Part shown: positions 54,211-62,342 of the stretch, piece after piece | Numbering within the stretch: position 1 is the stretch's first letter | How the letters are laid out: each line of letters opens with the position of its first letter | Made by a program: the position numbers and the translations under genes | Origin: Betaproteobacteria bacterium | Lineage (GTDB): Bacteria > Pseudomonadota > Gammaproteobacteria > Burkholderiales > JACQAP01 | DNA: 64,000 bases | Reading direction: 5' to 3' | NCBI GenBank assembly: GCA_016194905.1 | Contig: JACQAP010000034.1 | Coordinates: forward strand, 1-64,000 | Notes under the pieces: model-generated | Told to the model about the DNA's origin: nothing | Seen by the model: only the letters and a program-made list of their open reading frames with translations | The model's database searches: none

Positions 54211-56311
54211 TGGGCACCTCAAATCGGTCGACCTGCACCGGAATAACAAAGCTATTCGACAGCGTCTTTACTCGTATGAATCCTTTGTCTTGAGCACGCA
54301 GAATAGAACGCTCGAAATCCGCGAAATCATAGAACTTGTTCAATTCCTTCGTTTCTTCAGTACTGTTCAGATGGCCAATGAACCAATTTGCTGTGTTCTT
54401 GAGTATGTTCTTCTGAATGCTTGAGACCTCTTGCGTGGAGTAAACCAGGCCGAGACCAAGTTTCGCGCCCTCCTTTGCTGCCCGCACCCAGATATCCTGC
54501 AGATCCGTCTCTTTACTCGAGGGAAGGAGGTTGTGTGCTTCTTCTATGTAAATAAGAATCTTGGGCGGAACCTGTGCGCCCGTGAAAGCCGACAGGTTCG
54601 AAACGAAGATTCTCGTCATGATTCGATCCGCCGCTGCCTTATTGATTTCCGGACTACCTGCCGACTGGTCAATAATCACCAACCTTCCCGTAACAAGATC
54701 GGAATACAGTTCGTCAGCATAGTCTGTACCCACAGTGTGGCTGTGCTGTTCTTGCACACGAGCGACCATTGCAGAGCCATTTCGATACTCAAACATCCCC
54801 AGTACATTGCGAAGTCTCTGGTCTGCCCAAGGTTCCCCGCTACTACCAGCCCGATTCATATAGGTTTGATTGAAGGCCTGAAAGCCTGTCTTGTCTCCTC
54901 GTCTGATGAAATCGTGCAGTGCCTCCATAGCGGTTGCCGCTTGATGCCAGTTTATTCGCGTCTCCCCGAGAAGGCGTGCCGCCTGGCCGTGCTCACCATT
55001 GGGGTCATCTTGGCTACTCGACAGGGCCGTGAGGAGTTGCTGATTGAAGAGACCAGTCGGAACGGCATGCTGCAGATTTGCCGGAGGAGTAAATCCCGCT
55101 TTTGCCAGCAATGCCCTGTAAGCAAATGCAGTGCGGTTGTGTCGAGTTACCTCTGATAGATTCTCTTGGTCCTCGATTCCAAACGCGACATCTCGAAAGT
55201 TGGAGAGATACTTGTCACTTCTCTCAGCAAGTGCCGCATTTATGATTTCCTTTCCGAGCTGCAGATTCTCCTCTGCATAGAAATTCAGCTTGGTAAGTTT
55301 CCTGCGAGGATCATCCGTTCTGGCAATACTTCCATAGGTTACGACGTCTTCACCTCTACCCGCCGCATTTCCGCGCCAGACATTCTTCAATGCTCCCGCG
55401 TTTAATCCGCCGGTCCCATCTTGAATGTTCTCATTTGCATACTCACCGTTGTAATCAAAGATCAGTTGACCTATACGCCCTTGGCGAGGATCCGCATAAC
55501 GTAACTCGAAAATACTTCTCGCAATGACTTTGACCGTGTTCGACTTGCCAGTACGAGTCATGCCGAAAAGAGCTGTCTTTTGATCAACGAGATCCAGTGG
55601 ACTCAGGTCAACCCGAACATTCGAGATCCCTTGATGCTGTCGATTGGTAGATGCGTAACGCACCTCGCCAACTGGAACGAGTCGCTGCGACAACGGAAAG
55701 AGATAGTGACCAGGATCAAATACCATTCTTGCCGGGTCACGAAAATTTACGATTCGCTGTAGCCCCTCATCCCGAGGTTTGTATACCTTTAGCCCACGAT
55801 TCGGATAGTAGTTTGAAATATCTGAGCCGAACTTGAGCACGAGCCGATCATTCTCGGCATCATCGATGTAAAACGTTCCGATAATGCGACATCGCACACC
55901 AGCAAATGAAAGTTGGTTGCGTGTGTAGCCATCCATAATGGCCTCGTCGTCCCAATTCGCATCTTCACCGGAAGCACGCTGCGCCGCGTCAGCTCGCAAG
56001 CGTTCAAGCTCTCCCTGATTGGGAAGCGGGGCCGCATCCATTACTCGCAATAGTAGGACGCTCGCATCTTCGGATTGGTAAGAAAAGATGGCATCCGTAT
56101 CAATACGAGTAGCGAGCAAGAAGGACAAGCTCGGAATCCCTCCAACGCGTTCACGATAGGAGTCGTGTATGACTACGACAGCCTCCTCGTAGCCAACAGA
56201 GAATACCTCGCCCACATACTGTGGCTTCTGGACTAAGCCTCCGAGTAGACGTTTAGCCTCTTCTGCCTTTTGGTTTAACCCGGCAGCCTCGATTACTTGA
56301 TCAAGCGCCAT
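54200..56311 (-). CDS. herA: HerA-type DNA translocase ATPase
   Basis: A 703-residue HerA/FtsK-superfamily ATPase. An N-terminal HAS-barrel-like region (about 25-230) precedes Walker A GMTRTGKSNT at 250-259 and Walker B ILIYIEEAHN at 585-594, with a sensor/Arg segment LGLVYSTQEVSSIQ after it. It would form a hexamer that moves DNA to the NurA nuclease. ATG 56311 (MALDQVIEAAG) was chosen; ATG 56326 (MEGGYM) is the alternative, and the GGGGGG run between them makes either possible. It is first in the three-gene operon. Confidence 0.9.
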   Translation of the reverse strand: MALDQVIEAAGLNQKAEEAKRLLGGLVQKPQYVGEVFSVGYEEAVVVIHDSYRERVGGIPSLSFLLATRIDTDAIFSYQSEDASVLLLRVMDAAPLPNQGELERLRADAAQRASGEDANWDDEAIMDGYTRNQLSFAGVRCRIIGTFYIDDAENDRLVLKFGSDISNYYPNRGLKVYKPRDEGLQRIVNFRDPARMVFDPGHYLFPLSQRLVPVGEVRYASTNRQHQGISNVRVDLSPLDLVDQKTALFGMTRTGKSNTVKVIARSIFELRYADPRQGRIGQLIFDYNGEYANENIQDGTGGLNAGALKNVWRGNAAGRGEDVVTYGSIARTDDPRRKLTKLNFYAEENLQLGKEIINAALAERSDKYLSNFRDVAFGIEDQENLSEVTRHNRTAFAYRALLAKAGFTPPANLQHAVPTGLFNQQLLTALSSSQDDPNGEHGQAARLLGETRINWHQAATAMEALHDFIRRGDKTGFQAFNQTYMNRAGSSGEPWADQRLRNVLGMFEYRNGSAMVARVQEQHSHTVGTDYADELYSDLVTGRLVIIDQSAGSPEINKAAADRIMTRIFVSNLSAFTGAQVPPKILIYIEEAHNLLPSSKETDLQDIWVRAAKEGAKLGLGLVYSTQEVSSIQKNILKNTANWFIGHLNSTEETKELNKFYDFADFERSILRAQDKGFIRVKTLSNSFVIPVQVDRFEVPSAV

Positions 56312-56383
56312 ATACCCCCCTTCCATCAAGGAACGGCAACACCGATTGTCCCAGCTTCACGCACGATGTTGCCGCGCAATCCT

Positions 56384-56405
56384 GTATAACCTGCTCAAGT
56401 TATAC
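56384..56405. promoter_or_regulatory. GTATAAC/GTTATAC palindrome upstream of herA
   Basis: Perfect 7-bp arms (56384-56390 and 56399-56405) with an 8-nt spacer lie about 75 bp before the herA start, in the only gap ahead of the operon. Read on the minus strand the TATAC arm may overlap a -10 element. This is a candidate operator for a repressor that is not encoded in the immediate neighbourhood. Confidence 0.4.
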
Positions 56406-56439
56406 TTCATGCAACCATGACCGTCAGCCATTGAGCATC

Positions 56440-56643
56440 GAAAGATAGTCCCAATTTGCCACGCGCCCGCCGTTGAGCGAAGCGCGCTTCGGCAAAGCGC
56501 AGGAAGATGAGGCCAAGGACAGGCGTCGAATATTGCCCCGCCTTCAGCCCGGAATTCGCCCGGAACTGATCCGCCACGGCCCACAGGCGCTTTTCCAGCG
56601 TTTGATTAGCGGCGTCCTTCTCGGTCGGTGCGACCCAGTGCAT
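56440..56643 (-). pseudogene. hsdM remnant (type I restriction methylase N terminus)
   Basis: The minus-strand reading from 56643 has [20 protein letters not shown] and [19 protein letters not shown], which is the conserved start of type I restriction HsdM subunits. After about 62 residues similarity stops and the frame ends at 56407. No HsdS or HsdR gene follows; herA begins instead. The herA-nurA-methyltransferase unit therefore seems to have replaced most of a type I system. Confidence 0.75.
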
Positions 56644-56660
56644 GAACGATTACCCCTCAA

Positions 56661-57287
56661 TCACGGCTTGGGCCGGTAGTCGCGCGGGTCGATGCAAGCG
56701 TCGTACGCGGCGCGGTCAATTTGAATCCAGTCGGTGCTGTTGATGCCGCGACGATTGCGTGCGGTCGGACTCACGGGAAAGGCGGAAGCGATTTTGATCC
56801 AACGGGATTGTTCCGCAGAGATCACGCGCACTTCGGCCGCCACTTCGGAGAGATCCTGGTCCTGGCTGAAGACGAGCGCCACGTCGTACTCCCGGCGGTG
56901 CGCCATGCGGATCACATCGAGGGCGATGCGAACGTCCACGCCCTTCTCTTCGGCCGCGAGAAACGCATGCGTCGTGCCGTCCGGAAGCTTAACGGTCTGG
57001 TTGCGGTAGCGTAGCGGCCGGGAAAATGTCCAGATGCCATGGCGGCTCATGGCGAGGAGTTTTGCCGCCCAGAATCCGCTCCAGAATGCGTTGTCGGTGG
57101 GATCTGGGACACCGGTGTAGAACCGCACCTGGTCGAGTTGCCAGCCGCGGACTGCACAAATCGACTGCGCAAGCGCCTTTACATCGAAATTTGGGTAGGT
57201 ATGGCCAAATGCCGCCCGCACAGCATGAAAGAGATTCTGGCCGTCGATGAACGCAATAGCGCGCTTGACTTGGGGCTCGGTAGGCAT
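56661..57287 (-). CDS. NYN-domain (PIN-like) RNase-family protein
   Basis: A 208-residue protein of the NYN/LabA type. Acidic motif segments are AFIDGQNLFHAV (residue 14 Asp), EKGVDVRIALDVIRMA near residue 113 and FSQDQDLSEVAAEV near residue 139. NYN proteins are metal-dependent RNases or nucleic-acid-binding proteins and are often found in defence regions. It stands 18 bp ahead of the hsdM remnant on the same strand. Confidence 0.85.
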   Translation of the reverse strand: MPTEPQVKRAIAFIDGQNLFHAVRAAFGHTYPNFDVKALAQSICAVRGWQLDQVRFYTGVPDPTDNAFWSGFWAAKLLAMSRHGIWTFSRPLRYRNQTVKLPDGTTHAFLAAEEKGVDVRIALDVIRMAHRREYDVALVFSQDQDLSEVAAEVRVISAEQSRWIKIASAFPVSPTARNRRGINSTDWIQIDRAAYDACIDPRDYRPKP

Positions 57288-57309
57288 TTCCGCCCCCTAG
57301 AAACGATAA

Positions 57310-57342
57310 CCCCGCCCGGGCCTTTCGGCAGATCGGGCGGGG
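57310..57342 (-). terminator. GC-rich hairpin after the addA fragment
   Basis: CCCCGCCCG (57310-57318) pairs with CGGGCGGGG (57334-57342) around a 15-nt loop. On the minus strand it is followed by TTATCGTTT. It sits after the addA 3' fragment and before the NYN gene, so it probably ends minus-strand transcripts coming from higA. Confidence 0.55.
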
Positions 57343-57441
57343 AGGAAGTGCAAATCAATTATAAGGGAAAACATCTCGCTTTCCAAGCGCAAAACCTGCT
57401 TGCCCATGACAGTCATCCTGCTCGCGATTATCAAGTAGGCG

Positions 57442-57645
57442 TCACCAAGACCGCCAGCCCGCATGCATTGGAAAGTACAGCCCGCGAGAAACGTCGCCAA
57501 ATGCTGCGGCATATGCATCAAGTTGGCCAGTGTATCGCTTGCGCTCCTCGTCCAGAAACGCTTCAATGTTCGCGCCTTCGTGCAGGCTGGTCTTGTAGTC
57601 CACCACCACCGGGTTCCGTTCGCATCGCGAATCAGGCGATCCCGA
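57442..57645 (-). pseudogene. decayed copy A of the addA C terminus
   Basis: Minus-strand reading in one frame gives VVDYKTSLHEGANIEAFLDE, then KRYTGQLDAYAAAF and RGLYFPMHAGWRSW followed by TGA (57442-57444). The same segments stand at the end of the intact addA-like protein (IVDYKTSTHTGADVEGFLDR, QRYAAQLQRYASAL, CGLYFPILAGWREI). Only the last 65 or so residues survive. It marks an older duplication of the addA 3' end. Confidence 0.8.
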
Positions 57646-57652
57646 AATCGTG

Positions 57653-57952
57653 TCAGTCCGAGTGCACCCGGACTCGCGGCTCCGCCTTCAGCCAGGTTGT
57701 GCGCTTCGCAACGCGCAGGTCGTAGTCCACCTGAAGGTTGAGCCAGAGCTCCGGCGATACCCCGAAATACTTGCCCAACCGCAGCGCCGTGTCGGCGGTA
57801 ATCGAGCGCTTGCCGTTAACGATGTCGCTGATGCGATTGGGCGGCACGGCAATCTCGCGCGCGAGTGCGTTCATGCTCACGCCCAACGGCTTCATGAAGT
57901 CCTGGTAGAGAATCTCGCCCGGAGGGATCGGATCGAGCAGTTTGGCAGCCAT
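57653..57952 (-). CDS. higA: HigA-type antitoxin, without HigB
   Basis: A 99-residue XRE-family helix-turn-helix protein typical of HigA (MAAKLLDPIPPGEILYQDFM, then PPNRISDIVNGKRSITADTA, SPELWLNLQVDYDLRVA). HigA normally binds and silences a HigB mRNA-cleaving toxin encoded just upstream. Here the upstream space holds only a decayed addA fragment (57978-58031), so no toxin gene is present. ATG 57952 fits the family start. It may be an orphan regulator or antitoxin of a toxin elsewhere. Confidence 0.88.
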   Translation of the reverse strand: MAAKLLDPIPPGEILYQDFMKPLGVSMNALAREIAVPPNRISDIVNGKRSITADTALRLGKYFGVSPELWLNLQVDYDLRVAKRTTWLKAEPRVRVHSD

Positions 57953-57977
57953 GATGTCTCCCAGGAATGGTAACAGC

Positions 57978-58031
57978 CTACCACTCGAGGCAGGCGGCAA
58001 GCAGCGGGAAGTAAAGCCCGCGGCGGGCACC
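57978..58031 (-). pseudogene. decayed copy B of the addA C terminus
   Basis: Minus-strand reading GARRGLYFPLLAACLEW followed by TAG (57978-57980) matches the last residues of the addA-like protein (CGLYFPILAGWREI). Only about 17 residues remain. It lies 25 bp upstream of higA and on the other side of the VapBC pair from intact addA. Confidence 0.6.
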
Positions 58032-58119
58032 CCAAAACGTGGCAACCGGCCTGGCCAGACTTGAAACCGCCGGTTGCATTGCCTACAATGCAATCAATGA
58101 TTGCAAAAAGGTGAAACCG

Positions 58120-58371
58120 ATGGCCAGCATCACGATCCGCAACCTTGACGAGCAAACCAAGGCACGCCTGAGGGTGCGCGCGGCGCACCGCAAGCGTTCC
58201 ATGGAGGAAGAGGTCCGCCACATTCTGCGCGCCGCACTGGCGGACGATGCGGCGGCATCAAGCGATCTCGCGCAAGCGATCCGGCGCCGCTTCGAGCCGC
58301 TTGGCGGCGTGGAACTCTCGCTTCCCGCCCGGGAGCCGATGCGGGATCCTCCAAAGTTGCGCAGGAAGTAA
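58120..58371 (+). CDS. FitA/VapB-type antitoxin
   Basis: An 83-residue ribbon-helix-helix protein (ITIRNLDEQTKARLRVRAA, then RSMEEEVRHILRAAL) with a C-terminal toxin-binding tail. It is of the FitA type that pairs with PIN toxins and represses its own promoter. ATG 58120 was chosen; the reading upstream is not family-like. It ends 8 bp before the PIN gene. Confidence 0.9.
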   Translation: MASITIRNLDEQTKARLRVRAAHRKRSMEEEVRHILRAALADDAAASSDLAQAIRRRFEPLGGVELSLPAREPMRDPPKLRRK

Positions 58372-58379
58372 CCGGCTCG

Positions 58380-58799
58380 GTGATCATCCTCGACACCAAC
58401 GTCGTTTCCGAATTGATGAAGGCGGCGCCGGCCGAGCGTGTTCTCGGTTGGATTGCGGCGCAGCCCGCCTCGGCGCTTTACACAACCAGCATCACGGAGG
58501 CGGAAATCCTGCACGGTCTCGCGTTGCTGCCCACAGACAAGCGGCGCAACGCCCTCGAAAGCGCCGCCGAGGCGATGCTCAGTGACGACTTCGCCGGCCG
58601 AATCCTCCCCTTCGGCAGCGACGCGGCCCACGCCTACGCGCGCATCGCGGCCGACCGCCGCCGCGCTGGCCGCCCGATCTCGCACTTCGACGCCCAGATC
58701 GCCGCGATCGCCCGTTCCGCCGGGGCGGCGATCGCCACCCGCAACGTCACGGACTACGACCGCTGCGGCGTCAAGATCCTAAACCCCTGGGATGTCTGA
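58380..58799 (+). CDS. VapC/FitB-type PIN-domain toxin
   Basis: A 139-residue PIN-domain RNase. Acidic residues are in IILDTNVVSELM (Asp), TSITEAEILHGL (Glu), HFDAQIAAIAR (Asp) and ATRNVTDYD (Asp), the full metal-binding set. It begins with GTG at 58380. With its antitoxin it forms a type II pair of the FitAB group. The pair lies on the plus strand between the addA 3' end and the decayed copy B. Confidence 0.9.
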   Translation: MIILDTNVVSELMKAAPAERVLGWIAAQPASALYTTSITEAEILHGLALLPTDKRRNALESAAEAMLSDDFAGRILPFGSDAAHAYARIAADRRRAGRPISHFDAQIAAIARSAGAAIATRNVTDYDRCGVKILNPWDV

Positions 58800-58944
58800 T
58801 TCGGGACTGCCGCCAGATCCGCTCCATTTGCTTCCGCGTCGCCCGTCCGGATCGCAGATGGCAAAACGATGTATCGGATTACTTTATACAACGTAACGAC
58901 TTCGTTGGCTCTTGTACGTTGCACAGAGGATACTTCGGGAGCGC

Positions 58945-61900
58945 CTACCGCAAGATCTCCCGCCACCCGGCCAGTATCGGGAAATAAAGTCCGCAACGCG
59001 CTTCGCGATCGAGCGCCGACGCATAGCGCTGAAGTTGTGCCGCGTAGCGCTGCTGTTCCCGGTCCAGGAACCCTTCGACGTCTGCACCTGTGTGCGTACT
59101 GGTCTTGTAGTCCACTATCCACCGCGTGCCTTGCGCATCGTTGAACACGCGATCGATCACATAGTTGCGATCCCGCGTACGAATACGGAACTCGCTGTTC
59201 GCCTCGGGGTGCGATCCGAGCACCCAGCGGCCTTTCTGGTCGGTGATCGCGTTTCGCAATGCCTCCAGTACTCGCTCCGCTGCCGCTTCCAGCTCGGCAC
59301 CACTCACGCCCCGCGCGGAGAGTTGGCCGCGTACGGCGATGCGGGCCTGCGCGACCCGAGCCGCGTCCCAGCCCTTCAGTTCATCGTCGGCGATGCGACG
59401 GAGCCACGCGTGCACGACTGTGCCCATGTGCCGCGCTGTTTCTCCTACCCAGGAGAACTCGATTTGCGCGGCATCCTCTCTGCCTTCCAGCGGCGATCTC
59501 CAAATTGTGGAATCGGGCACGGCAGGAATGCTGAAGCCCAATGGCAGCCGCCGCAGTCGATCACCTGGCAACCGCCCTGCTTCCCCCGACTTCGCCTCCG
59601 AATTTGTGGGGAGGGGAATATTTTCTGACAAGGCCCCCCACGCAATCCCCAGCAAGCTCCTCCGCGAAGGCATCTTCACCACTCCGTCCTCATCTACCTT
59701 CAGGCACGCCAGCAAATGCAGCCGCGACTCCGCCCGTGTCGCTGCGACATACAGCAAGCGCCCCGCCTCGATGTCTTCCGCCTGCTTGTCCAAGTTCCTC
59801 ACATATTGGTAAAGCGGCTCCTTATCCCCGCCCGTCTCATCGATCGGCGCGAGCAGCAACCCCGTCTCCCCTGCTCCCTCACCTCCAGCCCCTCTGCTCC
59901 GCCCCAAGTGTTCCCTTGTCCCGGAGGGAGAGGGGAGAGAGCGCCACGCGAACAGCGGCTTGCGTCCACTGCGCCGTGGGCGATCCAGGCCGGGCACGAT
60001 CACGGTGTCGAACTCCAAGCCTTTCGCCTTGTGGATGGTCATGATCTCGACCGCGTCCAAGCCGGCATTCACGTCGGGCAGCGCGTAGAGTTTTTTCAGG
60101 CTCGTCCCCAGCGCGGAGAAATCGGTCAGTTCGCCTGCCTCTTCCAGGCGATCGAGTTCATCGAGAAAAATTTCCGCGTCCTCGAGATCGGTGACGTCCT
60201 CGACGCAGGCCGGACCGCCCAAAGCCAGCCAGACTCCCTCGACGCGATCGCGCAGCGTGCCGCGCAGCCGATTGCCGAGAGCGGGCGCGAGCACCTCGCG
60301 CATGTGCGCAAGGCGCGGCGGGTCCTGACGATCCCCCTCTGCTGCGCTCCAAGTGTTCCCTTGTCCCCGGCCCTCTGCTCCGCCCCAAGTGTTCCCTTGT
60401 CCCGCAGGGGGAGAGGGAGCTCCAAAGCTTTGCTGAAATTCCGTCGTCGCTGATCGCGGCTCCTGCATTAATTCCCAGATGGTGCGATCGTTCCTGCCCC
60501 CCTCTCCCCGGCCCCCACCCTCTGCCCAGCCCTCTCCCGCCGAGGGAGAGGGAGCTTCAGGGCGTCCACCGGCGCAGAGGTCCAGCAGTTCTTTCAGATC
60601 GAGCCCGCACCACGGGGCGCGCAGGATGGCGAGCCAGGCGACGCGGTCGGCAAGATGGGTCAGCGCGCGCGTGAGCGCGTAGAGGTCCTGCACTACTTGT
60701 TTTTCGCCCAACTGCTCGATCTCCACCGCGCGAAAGCGGATGCCGGCATCCTTCAACGCCGGGACGATGGCGTCGAGATGGCTGCGATTGCGCACCAGGA
60801 TCGCGGTCTTGCCTTGCGCTGTTTTCACCAGTTCGACCACACGCTGCGCCTCGCCATCCCGGTCGGAGAAAGTCTCGAGAGTCGGTTCGCCGTCCAGCGT
60901 CGCTTCGTGGAACAGCACTGACGGCGAATAAGGCACCGCCCCGGAAGCTTCATCTTCAGCCGTCGGCAACACGCGGGGAAACACCTCATTCGCCCACTCC
61001 ACGATCTTCGCCTGCGAGCGGAAATTGGTGGAAAGCGTCAGAGGCTCGAGCTTGACGCCCGGCAGCCCCGCGCGCCGCGCGTGCAGAAAGAGCCCCACCT
61101 GCGCGTCGCGGAAGCGGTAGATGGACTGCATCGGATCGCCGACCACGAAAACCGTGCGTCCGTCACCCGCCTCCCAGCCCGCGGTAAGGCGTTCGAGCAA
61201 TTCCCACTGCGAGTTGGACGTGTCCTGGAACTCGTCCACCAGCAGGTGCCGGACGCGTGCATCCATGGAAAGGAGGAGGTCGGTGGGTTCGTCCGGCGTG
61301 CCGAGCGCAAGGAGCGCGCCGTGCGCAATCTGGGTGAAATCCACCTCGCCGCGTTCGCCGAAGAGAGCGAGCATTTGCGCCATGGCGGGCTTGAGCAGCG
61401 CGAGGATCGCTTCCAGCGCTTCCCACTGCATCCCGGTGTATTCGGGCGGCGGCGCCGCGCTCAGCGCGACCAGTGCTTCGCGCAAACCAGGAATGGCAAT
61501 GAGCTCCGGCGGTGCGGGCTTTGGTTTCTTGCGCCACTCGCCCTTCTGCGTCAGCACCTCGTTCGCCAGCTCCACCGACGCTTGCGGATAGAGCGCCTGC
61601 GCGTTGCGGATGAGCCGGTTCCTTTCTGCGGCAAGCGTCGCTTCCAGCTCCCCGCGATTCGGCGCATCGCCCGTCTTGCGCAGCCACTGGTCGCGCCGCT
61701 CGAGCATCCCGGCGAGCAGGTCGGTGGCATCCGCGACGTTGTTGTCCAGGTGCGCGAGCAGCCGCGCCACTGGCGGCGTGAGATCGGCGAGCGTGCGTGC
61801 CGCCGCCTCGTCGTACAGTTCTGACGCGTCCTCGGCCACCGCCGGTTGCGCGCCGAGCTTCGCGAGCACCGGCATCTGCCGGGTGAGCGCGGCGCACAGC

Positions 61901-62166
61901 GCGTCGATGGTCTGGATGCGCAGTCGCGGCGCGAGCTCGGGAGAGAGCTTCTCGATGACGCGCTTGCGCATCTCCGCAGCAGCCTTCTTGGTGAAGGTGA
62001 TGGCGACGATCTCCTCGGGCTTCTCCACCGTCTCGAGAAGTTTGAGATAGCGCTGCACCAGCAGCTCGGTCTTCCCCGAGCCCGCTGGCGCCTGCACGAT
62101 GAACGAGCGGCGCACGTCGAGCGCCGCTTCGCGCTCCTTTTGGTCGGCCGGTGCGCGCTCAGCCAT
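58945..62166 (-). CDS. addA: AddA-like UvrD-family helicase-exonuclease with in-frame repeat insertions
   Basis: A 1073-residue helicase-nuclease. Walker A is QAPAGSGKTELL near residue 29, helicase motif II is LLVDEFQDTSNSQW, and later motifs are VGDPMQSIYRFRDAQ, TIHKAKGLEFDTVIV and LYVAATRAESRL. The C terminus has a RecB-type nuclease motif (WIVDYKTS). It acts with the AddB-like partner in resecting double-strand breaks. The middle of the protein has three low-complexity stretches encoded by the genomic repeat family, including two 12-residue units beginning GQGNTW. ATG 62166 starts MAERAPADQKE. Confidence 0.88.
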   Translation of the reverse strand: MAERAPADQKEREAALDVRRSFIVQAPAGSGKTELLVQRYLKLLETVEKPEEIVAITFTKKAAAEMRKRVIEKLSPELAPRLRIQTIDALCAALTRQMPVLAKLGAQPAVAEDASELYDEAAARTLADLTPPVARLLAHLDNNVADATDLLAGMLERRDQWLRKTGDAPNRGELEATLAAERNRLIRNAQALYPQASVELANEVLTQKGEWRKKPKPAPPELIAIPGLREALVALSAAPPPEYTGMQWEALEAILALLKPAMAQMLALFGERGEVDFTQIAHGALLALGTPDEPTDLLLSMDARVRHLLVDEFQDTSNSQWELLERLTAGWEAGDGRTVFVVGDPMQSIYRFRDAQVGLFLHARRAGLPGVKLEPLTLSTNFRSQAKIVEWANEVFPRVLPTAEDEASGAVPYSPSVLFHEATLDGEPTLETFSDRDGEAQRVVELVKTAQGKTAILVRNRSHLDAIVPALKDAGIRFRAVEIEQLGEKQVVQDLYALTRALTHLADRVAWLAILRAPWCGLDLKELLDLCAGGRPEAPSPSAGEGWAEGGGRGEGGRNDRTIWELMQEPRSATTEFQQSFGAPSPPAGQGNTWGGAEGRGQGNTWSAAEGDRQDPPRLAHMREVLAPALGNRLRGTLRDRVEGVWLALGGPACVEDVTDLEDAEIFLDELDRLEEAGELTDFSALGTSLKKLYALPDVNAGLDAVEIMTIHKAKGLEFDTVIVPGLDRPRRSGRKPLFAWRSLPSPSGTREHLGRSRGAGGEGAGETGLLLAPIDETGGDKEPLYQYVRNLDKQAEDIEAGRLLYVAATRAESRLHLLACLKVDEDGVVKMPSRRSLLGIAWGALSENIPLPTNSEAKSGEAGRLPGDRLRRLPLGFSIPAVPDSTIWRSPLEGREDAAQIEFSWVGETARHMGTVVHAWLRRIADDELKGWDAARVAQARIAVRGQLSARGVSGAELEAAAERVLEALRNAITDQKGRWVLGSHPEANSEFRIRTRDRNYVIDRVFNDAQGTRWIVDYKTSTHTGADVEGFLDREQQRYAAQLQRYASALDREARCGLYFPILAGWREILR
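59891..59923. repeat. 33-bp repeat unit inside addA, copy 1
   Basis: CCTCTGCTCCGCCCCAAGTG followed by ttcccttgtcccg is the same unit as the tandem pair at 60336-60404. It is followed by gagggagagggg. On the minus strand it is read through as part of addA (residues GTREHLGRSRGA). Confidence 0.8.
60336..60404. repeat. tandem pair of 33-bp repeat units inside addA
   Basis: Units at 60336-60368 and 60372-60404 repeat with a 36-bp period, so they stay in frame and encode GQGNTWGGAEGR and GQGNTWSAAEGD. The whole 69 bp is repeated in inverted orientation at 62271-62339 with three mismatches. A GGGGGAGAGGG tract follows it. Confidence 0.85.
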
Positions 62167-62170
62167 CACC

Positions 62171-62339
62171 CTCTCCCCGACCCTCTCCCGTCGAGGGAGA
62201 GGGAGCTTTTTGGCCTTTATTAGAGTCCTTCATCATTCGACCTTCGCATCAGAATCCCCCTCTCCCCTCGCGGGACAAGGGAACACTTGGAGCGGAGCGG
62301 AGGGCCGGGGACAAGGGAACACTTGGAGCGTAGCAGAGG
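62171..62339. repeat. intergenic repeat cluster between addB-like and addA-like genes
   Basis: A palindrome CCCTCTCCCGTCGAGGGAGA plus GGG (about 62182-62204) lies next to the addA start. The tandem units at 62271-62303 and 62307-62339 are the inverted counterpart of 60336-60404. The units end 3 bp before the addB-like stop at 62343. Confidence 0.85.
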
Positions 62340-62342
62340 GGC

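Noticed and set aside
60336-60404. Possible CRISPR or tandem-repeat array
   Set aside because: Only two units in tandem with a 3-bp spacer and the same units scattered nearby in inverted orientation. There are no unique spacers or cas genes.
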